Position numbers and translations under genes: made by a program. Below the pieces are notes generated by a model. The model searched no databases. It was not told the DNA's origin and worked only from the letters and a program-made list of their open reading frames with translations. DNA of 64,000 nt, taken from positions 4,607,153 to 4,671,152 of the forward strand of contig CM043868.1 in NCBI GenBank assembly GCA_023846275.1. Reading direction: 5' to 3'. Shown here in pieces: positions 13,701-28,030 of this stretch (within the stretch, counting starts at the first letter, position 1; every line of letters begins with the position of its first letter). The stretch is from Vanilla planifolia (lineage: Eukaryota > Streptophyta > Magnoliopsida > Asparagales > Orchidaceae).

Positions 13701-16700
13701 ATTCAAAATAGCTTTCAAGTCTTACATGTTAAAATAATGATGTGTAAACTTAATTCTATTTTTATCTTTAATAGCTTTTCTCATTGTTGGGAAAATTTTC
13801 TCATGCATTAGGTTCATTAAATTTATCTCTAAATCTTTTTAAATTAAAAAACTTAATCCTCTCAACATTCTCCCTTAGCATTAATTTCCTTTAGATTACC
13901 TCAAATCATTTTAAAATTTCTTTAAAAATTCTTTTTTAGTCATTGTATTTTGATGTATTTTACTTTTCAACCATGCTATATATATAAACTAGATATATTG
14001 TATGTGTTCCTTGAATGGACTATTAGGATCATCTAAAGGATACACCATTTGTAAACCCTAGTATATAGTATATCTCTCTTGGTTATGCCCCTTAACTTAG
14101 ATGTATTATATATTTGGTTTGATGTACAATATGCAGGACCCTTACATACTATATGTAGGACCCTACGTACCGTATGTTTTTTTATACTTTAGTTCGTTTT
14201 TAGCTACTTTTAACTTGCATGTTGCAAGTAGAATCTCAGTATAGAACTTGAAGGACATTTTTAGTTCTTTTGTAGCCATTTATATCTTTAAAATTTAATG
14301 TATAGGTTTGCATTTTAACTGGTGCAAAAACTATAATAAACATGAAGCAAGAAATCCATATTAAATTGAAGTGTTTACTCTTACTATAATGTCTACTTAG
14401 TTTGTTTATTTTTCCAATTCTTTTTCTTAGAATTTCAAACACTCTGTTACCACCTCTTTAGCATCCCTAATTATTTTCACTTAATAAACAAAATTATTTT
14501 TGTATTTATTTTCATTGAAACTTTTATATTTGAAAACCCCTTTTTGACATAGAATTTGTTTCTTTTGACAACCATGACCAAACAAAAATTTTATAAATAA
14601 ACTAAAACATTATTTTATTTTGATAATCCAAATAAATATTCAAATTTATGTTATATTTGAATATAATAGTAAAACATCTTTCATCATAACCTAGTTAAGA
14701 AGAACTCACTCCACAAAGTTAAAAGCAAGGTTGTCATCTATTAGTTATAGAGAAATCTTCTCTAAATCTTCTCTTCACATCCAATTGTCTACTGAAGATG
14801 GTTGATTTGTCCAATGGTTGAGGAACCTATGTGCCAAAGTAGTACTAGAAGGTTTTTAATTAGTTATAATTCTTTGAAGTTTCAAAAACTAAGGCATTGA
14901 GGTTCTGATAATTATTCATCGTTTCCTCCTACATGAGAGTCAGACTACATGATCTCATGTTGGAAATTTTCTTTTTATGATAGAATTTACTTAACATTTA
15001 AATTTATATTAATAAACATGTCAACTATCAATTCAAGAATATAAGAGTTGCACTAATTTTCCTAATTACTATGAAGGTCTACAAGCACAAGCAAGCAATA
15101 TTTTGTATTTGATGAAGTTGCAACATTTAAGGAGAAAGAAAATTAAAGCATGGTTACCATCAATGAACTCCCTTGAAGACCAATTTTGATTAATAGTCTT
15201 AGCATACTTAGTATTTCTTGCTTCTAGTTGTTACCTCACTTTACTATGTCTGTTAAAAAAGTCATGTGCAAAAGTGAATGTAGATTTAGAAAATATTTGC
15301 ATAGGAATGTCAAGTAAATTAACAAAGTCATTTTGGGTTAAATCCATTTACAATTTCAATAGTAGTTTTCTTGGTAGATTTTGAAATAATGTTATTATAA
15401 CCAAACTATATGTAAACACAAATCTCTAATTCCTAAGTTCTTACAAACAAAACATCTCAAAAGGCTTCCAAGGATTAGATTGACAACTGCTATTTGTCAA
15501 TACATTTGTGGGTGGAAAGTTGAGGAAAATTTAAGTTTCATTCTAAAAAGTTTTCAAATTGTTTTCCAAAAGTTAGCAACCTATTCATAGTGAAAGGTGC
15601 TTACATCTAGCTTTGGCTCTTAAAATGTACTTAAAAGAAGTTCATAAATCTATTTAGAATAAAATGCTTATGTTATTTTATTTGAAGAATTCATAAGAAA
15701 GTATTCCTCAAAATCATTAAGGAATTATTAGTATTTATGTATACATATTTTTTAATATTTTTTATTTTATGAAAATTTAAAACTAAATTTATTTCCCATT
15801 TATATACATTATTTAGCATAGACTTTGAATGGTATCAATGTGTAGAAAGCATTTTAGGTGATGCCAATATTCATAAGTACTAAAAGGTAGAATAATAACT
15901 ACATTTGTGTAAATTTTTTAGAATAAAAGAGAATTAAAAATTTTGAATTCTTATAGGATTATTAAATCTTACATTAATCTTTTTGAATGTAAGGTACTAT
16001 CATTTGCTAAAAAAGATTAAAAATTTCAAAGCTTTAGTTTTTGAATAATCAAAATTTTTATTTTTAAGCTTTATGCATATCTTGTTGATTTAGGTTATTG
16101 AGGTTCATCTTACAATTGACTTAAAAGTTCTTATTTTAAAATTCATACAATCTGCAATGTTATATCCCATTGAAAGCTAAAAAAAGAATTAGGTATTCTT
16201 AAATTGACTTTGTGATCATCAATATTAAAAGCTTTTATATCATATGATCACAACTAATTGATCAAGTTTGATCCCTTATGTTAAATCATCATTTGTAAAT
16301 GCAAAGGGATAAGGCTAAAATTAGAATGATATTCATAAATTTTATGTGGCCTTAAAAATTATATTAAGCTTCAAATTCAATATTCTTACAAATGATATTG
16401 TATTGATTAGCCAATATATTTCAAGTTGTATAGGTAATAGTGTCAAGTTTTAATGTGGACTTTTTTGACAACTATGACATCCATGAGTAACTTATGTAGA
16501 AATAAAATTAATTCTATGGTTGCTTGATATGTGTATAATATTTTATAAATAATCTTGACTCTTGATATTTATTGAATATGAACATATATTAAACAATAAT
16601 AGATGCTCAATAATCTTTAGTTTGATCTTCAAAATTGTAAAAAAGAATTTTAATGGCTAAAGATTATCATGAGGATATCTTGTATGCTAGTGGTCCTAGA

Positions 16701-17300
16701 ATTCATTTTGTAAGCTAGTATATCTTTTTATTGAGCTTTTTTAGAATATTTATTATTATTTATTCCTAATTTCATACTTATGGTTAATTGAACAAATCTC
16801 GTAATCGTAGCATTTAAGTGATTAAGAACATTACATTAAAACTCTATTTCAATGCAATAGACATAGAATTACAATTTATCAAAATCATTGTATCAATCAT
16901 TTACTCAATAAGCATTATTGTTTTATATCACAATTAGCATCTCAAATGAGGAATAATTGTTTTACACTATTTATTTATTCATGTTTCAAATAATGGTATG
17001 ATTTAATTCAAATTAGCAACACCCAAAGTTGGACCATATGAACCCTAAAGGTAGCATCTTGGTTTGATAATAAACCACCCTTTAAGTACTTATCTAATGA
17101 TCTAACTTGTTTACATAAGTGTTGTAGGTTAAATGTAAAGACAGGTATATAGTGGTTTATCAATCTTGGTTAGATGGAAGAAGACTTTAATAACCTTGTC
17201 AAAATACATAAAAATAATTGAATTGGAAATGAAGATAGAAGTTTGCATCCTTTAAGCTATCATGGTTCATATATTTTATGGCATGTGCAAGGATTACAAT
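13701..17300. other. AT-rich stretch with no recognised gene
   Basis: Both strands were read. There is a minus-strand open frame at 14236-14442 without family resemblance, and short near-palindromes such as CATACTATATG near 14.14 kb like those found in LTRs elsewhere in the window. Nothing else is supportable. Confidence 0.6.
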
Positions 17301-17699
17301 TAGTTTACCAATCATATATGAAAGCTTTCACTTCATTCATTAAGAATTTACATTGCATTTAGGCAAACATGCCCTAATAACACCTAATTACATATCGCTA
17401 AGAGCAAATAAAATTAATATAACTCATCTTATATAGATTAATGCATAATTTTATAAGGTTGATGACTTAATAAAAGTAGAAGTTGAATTGACTATTAAAT
17501 TAGAAAGTAATTAAAATTTGTACTAATCATATAATTTGAAACCAACTTCATATAGATTATCCAATCTAAGCTAAGTTAATCATTGGTGCTCTATGAAATT
17601 GAATGGAGATATTATTATTAGACTACATAATTGTTCACATAAGTTAAATATAATTAATAGAATAGTTTTAAGATTTAAAGAATATAATGCAATATGTAT

Positions 17700-19040
17700 A
17701 ATATAGAGCCTTAAGAATTTTGTGTGGTATGGTATTATTTACCATAAAATATGATTGATTTAATGGAATAATATCAATAGTAAATTAGACTTAGAAAATA
17801 TTAAAAAGAATATCATACTATACACTATAGCACATCATACGATATAGTCAATGAAAGAAGTATTGCATTCAATTCATGCATGACAACTACATTATCTCAA
17901 AATGTTCATACAATTGATAATTTTAACCTTAAAATATTAATGGTTCCATTTCCATATGGAAATTTAAATTTTTATTGATCTTGATTCTATTTTTTTCTAA
18001 TATATACCCCAAAGGGAACTTACTTATACATATTATACAAAAGAAAAACCTAAAAGCTTTATACTATATATTGATATTTTAATAGATAGTACAAATAATT
18101 CAATATATATATATATATATATCATACAATATGATTCTTATCATATAGTATAAAAAAATAAAAATCACATAACAACTAATTCAAACATGCCTTAAATATA
18201 AAAACTATTATTATAATTTATTTATAGGGTTTTAAGAATTTCATAATATAAATAAATCTCTCTAAACATAAAAATGATAATGATGAATGTAAGAAAAGAA
18301 AAATAAAAGTTATGAGAGCAATTTACTATAGTAATTTGTGTAATCTCTAAAAGAGAAGCTCACCAAGAAAAGACTTCATTACAACATCTTTCCAATTAAA
18401 AGAAATAAACAAAGCCTCTCATGCCAAATTTCATTCAGCATTGGCATCACAAGCTCTCTAATTAACTAGTCTCTTTGTTTTGATAATCTATTAAATTGTT
18501 TGTTCCTTTAATTATATATTTGGCTCATGACAAGGTGAGCTTATTTTTTAATTTAATCCTTCTAATTTTCTTATTCTTTGACATGCTTATGGTTGATTAA
18601 TGTGGAAAGGTTTGGCTAGCTCATGACTATTTAGTGTGGTGCATATTTGGGTTATGATTGATCCCAGGAAAACCACAAGTTGAAAAAATTATGTTCCTCC
18701 ACCTAGCTATGATAAAAAATTGTGTTGATTTAGTGGTGCCTAAATGACTTTCTTGTGGGGTGGATGCATGTGTGAGGTTAAGTTGAACAATTTAAAAATC
18801 TATTGCATCCTTTGCTTTACTTACCTTTACATTATATACATTTTTATAATCCAAAGAAAGTGAAATAACTTGAAATATTTGAAAATGAAGTATTGCTTAT
18901 ATCATTCATAATTAACAAAATCTTTACTTAAACTTTGTTTGTAGAAAACTTAAATTACCAATTCAGCCCCTCCTTTTGGTGTGCCTTGTAGACCCTATGC
19001 TTATGAGCCCTAAAAATTCATAAAAATAGTATCAAACAAT
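17700..19040 (+). repeat. LTR-like segment, probably Ty1/copia, with U5-type end
   Basis: A block from about 18.48 to 18.80 kb (starting near TATTTGGCTCATGAC) is shared with the inverted-repeat arms (about 34.87-35.12 kb, and reversed near 23.04-23.15 kb). It is followed at 18961-18985 by ATTCAGCCCCTCCTTTTGG, the kind of C-rich end seen just before many plant copia primer sites. A weak TAGTATCAAAC primer-like site follows at about 19.03 kb. The left border is unknown. Confidence 0.5.
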
Positions 19041-20065
19041 AAATATATATGTGGTATACAAAAGTTTAATAATGGATAATTTGCTTAATAATATATATAT
19101 ATCCTTTTTATGTAATAATTAATATTCTAAAATTTAATTTTGTTAAAATCAATCTTACCATGCTTATCATTGGTCTCTTAATTTAAAAGTATTATTTATT
19201 ATAATGGATTATCTTGAAAAATTTAATGATATAGATTGCATTTTATACCTTATATAAAGATATATTTGTTTATCTATAAATCATTGATATTTCTTATCGA
19301 AGAGATACTAAATGGTATCATACTTAATACTCTAGTAGAATTCATAACATGTATCATGTAATATCTTATTACATTTTTTTAGAAATTATCTTATTATTTT
19401 AATAAAAATATTTTGAGGGAGTAGTTATTAAAGTATTAGATTAAAAATTTATATCAAAAAATTATTCTTTTAAAGCATATCAAGTGATACTTTCAAACAA
19501 GTGTTATATCATTGGTATGAATTTCTTAATGTTGCATACATCTAAGGGAAGTATGTATCTTTCTTTTAACTCAATGGTAGAATTAAAAACTTGTGGCAGT
19601 GTTCCAAAATTAACATTTGGTATGAATTTCTTGGCCTTGATTTATTAAACGACAATCAACAGTAAGCTATTAGCATAATTAGCTCAAATAAAAAGGAAAA
19701 GTTCATATGAATAATTTCTTACCACATAAGCCCCACATAACTTCTTCACATTGGGGAAGAAGTAATAATCATGAAAATTTTCTTATGTTCCCCACTTTGG
19801 TAATGACAAATGAGTAGTTTGTGTGTAGGTAAAGCAGAAATGATGAAGAATTGTTTGAAATTTTTTTTATGACAAAAGGGATAATATAAAGTTGGCACAT
19901 ATGAAATGCTTTTATTTCTAAACTATTTTTTAGTGCTAATGGCATACATACTTTCATTTGAGTAGTTATATTATTCCTTTTGATTATGCATGTATAATAA
20001 AGGACTTTATTTTAGCTATTTAATTTTCTATACTTAATGATTATAATTATCAAAATAGGAGAGAT

Positions 20066-21050
20066 TGTTGGGCCTCATAAGACCATAAACAACTTTTGAT
20101 TTTGATAATAATAACTAATTACGTATTTATTATTATACTTTAATTTTTATACTTAGCATGTTATGCATATTATATCTAAAATAAATATACTTAGTGATCA
20201 TCTATCATAGAGTGGCTTAAGAAGTGTTCAACTTATCTAATTTTTACAAGGCTTTAAAAATATGTAGGATGATGGAACAACTCCATTGGGGCACATGAGT
20301 CCAAGAGTTATGGGAAGGGATTTTTAATTTCTTGGAGACTTAAATTAAATGTTGGTTTAATGTTTAACTTAATTATTAAGAACTTGCACACACACACATG
20401 TTCATTCATACACATCATGCCTAGGATTTGATCTTATGATAAAGTTTTATAGTATAATAGGAAAAATCAATAATATCACTCATACAAGTCATATGTTGCA
20501 TGTGTTAATCTATTATATGGCATTATGATCAAATTAATGTCGAGAAGTAAGAGGGAAGGTCTTGATTGTAATTTAAAAAATTGAACTTACATATGGCATG
20601 TCATCTTCCATGTGCTTTACATGGACTCTACGTAAGGTATGCAATGAACATAGCCTTCATATTCTTGCATTACAAGGATGACATAAGGTATATAAATTAT
20701 TAATATATGGCATGTCATGTATAATTTGTGTGGTATACATTTTAATAAGAAGCACTTGAGAAAAAAAACTTATTGCAAATCACATTACATAATGCACCTA
20801 TGTTGCACTTCATAGCACAACAATCCTAGCACATTACAACCTTTATGTGAATGCCAGTTCATCTCTTCCACATGTACTACAATCGAAGGTTCACATTACA
20901 TTCACTTTACTTTTTCTTCAATTTAGTTAGGTTTCTATTAACCAATCCTATCTTTACCTCTTGAGAAATTGCTAACAAAGCAATTCACTTGTAAAATTTT
21001 GCTCACTTAAAAAACAAACTAAAAATTTAGGCTCCTATGCTTTATTTTTG
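20066..21050 (+). repeat. Start of a Ty1/copia (SIRE/Maximus-like) LTR
   Basis: A purine-rich AGGAGAGAT tract precedes TGTTGGGCCTCATAAGACC and a TTTTGATTTTGATAATAA stretch. This is the usual 3'-LTR opening of large plant copia elements. Material to about 21.0 kb reads like R-U5. From 19.04 to 20.06 kb no protein domain is recognised. Confidence 0.6.
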
Positions 21051-23719
21051 AGAATTATTACTCTAATTATGGCTTGGATAGTTTAAATTATTTAGTAAAT
21101 TTATGTTTCTATGTTTTTAATTAAAAATTATAATATTTTTTCATACTTTTTCTAGTTTTACACTACATTAATTAAGATTCGAAAAATGGTACATCAGAGA
21201 AGCATAAAAATCAAGTCACCTATTCACATATAGAGATAACTAAAGTTACCACAACAAAAAATGTTAAGATTTAAGCACTCGTATTAATAATATGCATCTC
21301 CTTTATAAAATTGTTTTTTGGTTAAATTAGATAAATTATTTTTTTATATCATGACATTGATAACTATCAAAAGGTTAATTTTGTTAAGTTAAAATAAATA
21401 AGTCATGTACAAAAATTTTGATAAAACCTTTGCAAACAAATATTTTCAATACAAAAAGATTTAATTCAACTATAACTAAACTAATTTTAGAAACTACTAA
21501 ATAATAAAAATTTAATTGTTCAATTGGAGAAGAGTTTATTATTGGACTGTATTTGGTATTTTATTCACCAAATATATCTTTATTTTATATTATTTGCTAT
21601 ATGTGGCACAATCTAATTCTACTCATTTAAAAATAATAAGATTGTTAAGACATAAATAGTCATACACACCATAATAGAACTAGTAGGATATTCCTTGATC
21701 TAGCTTTGAAAATGTTAAAATTTCTTAAACTCAAAAGGACTCATGAAGCCATTTTAATTTTAAAGGTTTTCTTTACTTATATTTACAAACTCATCTATGT
21801 AAATTATCTATGTTTGAAAAATTTTTATCCTAAAGATGAGTAAAAAAAAGAGATCTTTATAAGCATAACCTTAAGCTTAAAAGAAAAGGCATTGCTCATA
21901 GAAATAAGGATAAAGAAGTAAAAGATAAGAAAAATAACTTAAAAAAGTTGAGGTGACCAAAACCAAAGTTTTAAGGATTAAAAAATTATTGTATATAAAC
22001 CTTAGCATAATTTTTCTATTTTTTATATGTGCATTTAAAAAATATTTTTATTATATAATTTAATTAAACAATATATTGGGTTCAATATGTGTAATTACAC
22101 TAAGTTATTGAAAAAAATTGGGTTGCTTAAAAAATTTGAAAAAGTGACAAGCTATTGATATATATTTGTCTAAAGAGTTATGCCTTTTTACTATTCAAAA
22201 AAATAGTGTGAAGAAATTTAGATTTTAAAAAAAAATTGCATAATAGAATATGTTTTAAATTTTTCATAACCATGTACTATTTTTTTCTACTTCATAAAAT
22301 ATTAATGCATGACAAATAATTTTAAGAAAAATTTTAATAGTAATGCTAAAATAGTTCTTGAATATCTCTTGACATAAATATTTTTATTATTAACTTTATT
22401 TTGGTTTTATTTTTTTAAGGTATTATTTTTTATATTTTAATTGTACTAGAAGGACTATCCCTTATGATGTTTTGCTTATTAAAGACTTAGAAAGATTGGT
22501 ACATGTATGACAAAAAACTATGTTGGAGTATAATTATGAGAAGATGAGTTTTGTGTGGTGGAGCCAATTACTACAAAACAAGTTACATAAAAGGGATGTT
22601 ACAAGATAAAGCTTACCATACTTTATATAGAACCAATTTAGAGCCAAATTAAAGTTTGTATACATGAAGAAAAGGTCTCCAAAGCATTTCTAAAAGGTTC
22701 CAAATCACTTGGTCTAATATGTCATTTAGGTCATTTATAAGAAATTACAAAAACATCAAAAAATTTTCTCAAATGCTTTAATATAGTCCCACATTTTTAA
22801 GATATGAATGTGTAGATCTAAGAAATGGAAGGAGGGAAAATCCTTTTCATAGACTTAGAGGCAAGTTAAACTTTTTATAACTTGTAGTAATTGCACTACA
22901 CCCTTTGTTTAGATTTAACAAGATATAACAATATTATTAAGTAAATATCTTCCCAAGGCCATAATAATGAAATTAAATAAAAGAATAATAATGGGAAATA
23001 CAAGTAATGAAAAGAAACACAATATTTTTAGGTGGTTTTTAACCTTAGGCCTATGTCCACCCCCATGCAACCCACTTGAGCACCATTATCCGAGTCACTC
23101 CTTCATCATAGTTGGGTGGAGAAACTTAAGTATAAACTAGGGGGATTTTCACAAATCAGTTACAACCTAAATCTATAAATCATTATACAACCATGACCTT
23201 GGCTAAACCTCTCCACATTAAATAGACAAGATCTTGGTTTAAAATTACAAGTTTACAAAGATCAAATTACAACATATGCTTACAAAGTTGTGAACCAAAT
23301 ATATAATTAAAAGCACACAATCTAATGGAATATCAAAATAGAATATTAGTTATTTTGAGAGCTTATAATGTATGTTGATAAATGAAATCTAGCTTGGAAT
23401 GCTTTTTCCATCTCCCTTACTAAAAGTATGTAGCAATAAAGACTTTTCACCCTTAGGAAGCTATTATCTTAGGAATTATGCAAGTTGTTGTAATAGTTTT
23501 CTCTTAGTGACCTGTTAATGAGGTGTTCTTGCCTAGAACACTCGATGAAAAACCTTTTTTTAGAAGAAATAGTGGAAGTGGAAGCATGTGAAATGGTGAG
23601 GAGCTAAGGAAGAAGAAGAATGAAAGGAGGGTCTTGCCACAAGAAGATTTAATTTCCTAAAAGGTTTTCTTTTAAGAGATTCTAAATTCATAAAATTCTA
23701 ATTTTTAAAGTCCTAAATT

Positions 23720-24344
23720 ACTTTATATATCTCTCTCACCCCTTTTATATAGAGCTTTAGATATATATTTTATTACAAATTAAAAAAAATATGGTTGTAA
23801 CAAAAAATAATAATAATTTCTCGTATTCTACATCTTGCTTGTCTAATGCATGCTCCCATGATGCCCACATACATATAGACATGTCAAGGCATTGTTTATG
23901 CACATAAATAGTCTCTTTTGGTATTTTATTCTTTTAGTTTTGGCCCTTTATTTTCATTCTTCTATTCAATAACCTTTACAAATGTAATAGCTTGCTTTAA
24001 ATATTGAATAAGAAAAATAGTTAATTTGATAACAATAAGATAGTATAAACATGTAATATATTTTGATAATTTTTGCATCACTTCAATAGATATTCTTAAA
24101 TTCAATACTTATCAAAATTCTATGATATATTCTTACACCATTTATCCCTATCAATATTATAGACTATATCACTTTCTCTATGTTTGCTCCATGTAAAGAC
24201 AAAATTCTTCTTAAATTAATTTCTTAAATTAACTCAATGTCACTTCTATAACTAATATCATTTCTTAAGTGAATATTCCACTAAGCAAACACATGACTCG
24301 TCATTTTCAATCAAGCATACATCATTTTATTAATTAATGAATAG

Positions 24345-24440
<96 letters not shown>

Positions 24441-25330
24441 TTAGTTGCATTAATTAGATATTTAATTTGTCTATATCTATAGTACTATTATAAATTGATA
24501 AATCAAGTATAGCATCTATCTTTAAAGGTTGCTATCTATTTTCTTGTATCAAAAATATGATATTGATATTATCCTCATCTTTAGATCTATTTTTTGAGAT
24601 TATTATTTCATTTAAAATTTTCTTAATTAAGAGTATTTTTTTATAGATTATTTTTTGGATTTATCATCAAAAAGGATAAATATTTTAGTATCATCTTTAT
24701 TAATATTTATGTTTATCTGGTTAATAAATCTACCTTTGCTACCAAGCTTGATGGTAAATTAATCAGTATAATTATCTTGAAAAAAGCTTCCTCAATCTCC
24801 TAACTCTCTTTTGTGGCTTATTCTTTAATTTTCTTCTTTTCTGTACTTACCATCAATGTCAAATTGAAAAGTTCTAATACCAAAAATAATATGATCTATC
24901 TACGAGGTATTCCCTCCCTTAGCCCTTGATAGTAAACATTCCTTTTTTAGTAGAAATAACAAAAGTGCAAGTGTGAGAAATGGAAAGGAGCAAAGGAACA
25001 AGGAGAAGAAGAAGAGGATTTGATACAAGGAGATTGAATTCTCCAAGTAGTTTTCCTTCAAAAAATTCTAAATTCATAAAGTTCTAATTTCTAGAGTTCT
25101 GAATTACTTCACTCATACTTTCCATCCCTTTATATAAAAGTTTGGATATAATAATTTATTATAAAACAAAAAAAATATGTGGTTTTGACAAAAAAATATA
25201 AAAATTTCTCAAATTTCATAAATTGCACAAATTCTAGCTTGATTTGACATGTGCTTCCATACTGCTTGCACCTGTACTGACCTGCTAGGGCACTATTCAC
25301 CTATGGTTACTTCCCTTACACAAATAGTCC
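23720..25330 (-). mobile_element. Ty3/gypsy gag-bearing fossil in the left arm, between two LTR-like segments
   Basis: Mirror image of 33200-34880. The LTR-like segment is at about 24.9-25.33 kb, with TTATATAAAGG on the minus strand near 25.13 kb. The primer site TGGTATTAGAAC is at 24871-24882. Degraded gag follows at about 24.0-24.8 kb and the second LTR-like segment at about 23.5-23.95 kb. Confidence 0.65.
24346..24438 (+). repeat. (TA)n microsatellite, about 46 units
   Basis: An uninterrupted 93-bp TA run inside the left arm. The matching place in the right arm (about 34.06 kb) has no such run. Confidence 0.97.
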
Positions 25331-26039
25331 CTTTTTGTGGGTATTTATCATGGTGGTATGATATGAGCATCACATCTTCCTCATGTGCACCTGTGCCTCC
25401 ACGCAATGTAGCATTCTTGTAACAAGCATCCACATATAGCTCTTACCACTTCATGTTGCAATGATGATTTTCATCATTTTGACAACTCTCTTGATTTCTT
25501 TCATCATTTTGGATTCAATTTGCTTGGAATTGATCTCCTAATCATTCATCTTGCAATATTCTTGTCTTCTCTTCTTCCATCTTTTTCCTATTTTGTGAGG
25601 TTTATTTATACAATATAATGCTTAAAACCATTAAAAATGGTTACAATAGCTAATTTTGTATTTAAGTCTTGTTTGAACTAGACATTACATGTCTTTTATT
25701 AGAAATGGATATGAAGAATGAAAGCCAAGCTTAAGTCCTTAATGAAAGTTTCTAATTCAACTATTTTGGTACTATTTAAAAAATTATATGTTGTCCTTAG
25801 TTGTTATATATTTTCTATAGAAGATAATCAGCTATGGCTTGCATAATGATAAATGGTTAAATATTTATATTATATACATATTTATAAGACATGTAAACAA
25901 ACTCTACTCTTTTGACACTAGTTTTGTGGCTATGGATAAGTTACATTATTTTGAGAAAAAAAAACTCAAGTAACTGATGGAATGAAGGAGAAGAAAAATA
26001 TGAAAAAAAAGAAGAATAGGAGAAAAAGTCTTACAAGCA

Positions 26040-26790
26040 TATTGACGTCTACTTCCCTAGTGGAACATGATCATGTTAGAGCTTCTTCAAATACAAATGT
26101 AAGTCCTAATGCCATATCTAATGAAGAATGTTAGGATGCCTCTAAAGACTTGATTGAAGAACATGATAAACTGATTAAAAAATATGCTAATATTAGAAGG
26201 TATGCTTTAAACACAAAAATTATATTCATGAACTTAAAAGAATATTTGATGAACTTAGAAAAGAGAATAAATCTTTATCTACTAATGCTAAACTATATTT
26301 TTATTCTTAAAGTGAATTGCATGACATGCTAGATAAACTTGAGCATAAAGTTTTAAAAGATAAAGTATGCATTGATTTCTAAAAAGCTAAAAAGGCTCAA
26401 CTCAAAAAGAAAAATTCTAAATTAAAATAAAAATTGAAAAATTTTTCCCTGGTTCAAAAAGATTAAGATTTGTGGAAAGTAAAATTGGTTGATGCTTTCT
26501 CACATGTTATATTTAATCTTATGCTCAAATGACAAATTGTGTTGATAAAAGAACTTTCTATGAACATGCTCGTTCTTAAAAGAATTTTCTAATGTATTTT
26601 GTAATTATTTCTATAAACTTGGTCACATTAGTATTTATTGCCCCTTTAAGAAATTTATAATTTTAAAAGCAAACAACTTTTGTTTGTGTTCCTAAGCAGA
26701 GTGTCATATAAAAATTTCAAAATCACCAACTTCACACACTACCACATATAAACTATGACACTATGGGTTTCTAAGATTAAGACATAAACA
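26040..26790 (+). mobile_element. Ty1/copia (SIRE-like) gag fossil
   Basis: A coiled-coil-like, Lys/Glu-rich stretch (EEHDKLIKKYANIRR at about 26.15 kb) is followed by a zinc-knuckle region near 26.60-26.65 kb (LGHISIYCPFKK) and a WVPK-like block near 26.77 kb. That order is typical of large plant copia gag proteins. It is broken in many places; pol is not seen to the right because LTR material follows. Confidence 0.65.
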
Positions 26791-27049
26791 GATGTGTGAG
26801 TGTATCTCTATACCAAAGACCCATGAAGACAAACCTTGTCTTATGAGTCATGTTAGATAATCACGTTTCTTCCTTAATTTCACAAATTTGAGATTGTTAG
26901 TTTTACCTTGCTCTTTGATCTTAAAAAAAGAAATCAATTTATAGATTTTAATGTTATATTCTCTAGGAACGGGTCTTGTGTAACCTACATAAGTTAAATG
27001 GATATTTCTATGACTTTGTAAATATTTAATTAGAAACTTTAATCATAAT

Positions 27050-27850
27050 CTTTCTTGATTAAGGAAGAAAAGCTATCTAGAAATGTGACATCATGGCCCA
27101 TACTTAAAAAAGGTTAGTGGGCTCTAGGAGAATTAAGACACAAGAAATTACCAAGAAGTCCCATGGTTGTCCTCATGAAATTGGTTCTAAATAAAGCTAC
27201 ACTATTTATGGATTTAATTAATGTTTTTATCACTAAAGAAGGCACCATAGATAATCCTTGAGGATAAATAGTTTTTTATAATAATATAAATAAGAATTAA
27301 AAATAGAATTAAGAGCATTGTAAATCATTTGGGTAAAATCATTGTATGGTACAATGTAGTCTATTAGACCATATGATATGGTTTTGTTAATCAAATGACT
27401 TTACCATAGGAGCTAACTAGAAACCTAAGGGAATCATAAGGTACACATAAATTCATTGTACAATAAAACTACTAAGAACTTTTTGAACTAAAGAGCATTG
27501 GATGGCAATTATGGAGGATTGTATAATGCCATCTTGCTTGGCTATATATAAAACCACCTGAAACTAGAACAGTTCACTTTTCAAGCGAACACTTCACAAC
27601 GGGTAGTTTAACCATTTGGAAAAGGGCTTTAGTGAGAAAAGCTCTAGGAATTGTGTAATAGTTCATAAGAAAAGGTTATATATAGAATATAAAATATCTC
27701 AAGATTTTAGTTTTGTTTCACCTGTTGATTAAGTCTTAATCTCCACTTGCACTAATTCTATTAAATCTTAAGAAGTTGATAAAGGTAAGAGCTTACTTAC
27801 AAAGTGTTTAACTTTAATGAAGTAGTTATCATACAATCAATGAGTAATTA
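27050..27850 (+). repeat. LTR-like segment with a TATA box
   Basis: CTATATATAAAACC at about 27542-27555 is preceded by palindrome-rich U3-like sequence (ATTGTATGGTACAATG near 27.34 kb) and followed by transcript-like sequence with no open frame. Both borders are uncertain. Confidence 0.4.
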
Positions 27851-28030
27851 TAAAAATATATATGGTACAAAAGTTTATTCATCATGTGAAGTAAATTTAT
27901 TGGGTCATAAGAGAAACTCCAAATAAAGAACACATTAAGGAGATCAAAGATCTAGATATCAAAGAATACATAACTCATTTGTTTCTGCAACATATTATTT
28001 TGCCCAAAGGTGATCATAAGCAACATATTA

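Larger units (their letters stand above)
20890..25480 (+). repeat. Left arm of a large imperfect inverted repeat
   Basis: Matches 33080-37165 in reverse complement along nearly all its length. Anchor points: 20.93 kb (CTTGAGAAATTGCTAA) with 37.08 kb; 21.88 kb with 36.24 kb; 22.45-22.55 kb with 35.65-35.75 kb (close to nine in ten bases agree by eye); 23.04-23.15 kb with 35.0-35.13 kb; 25.2-25.3 kb with 33.2-33.35 kb. The arm contains, in minus sense, a gypsy gag fossil with LTR-like segments. Confidence 0.85.
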
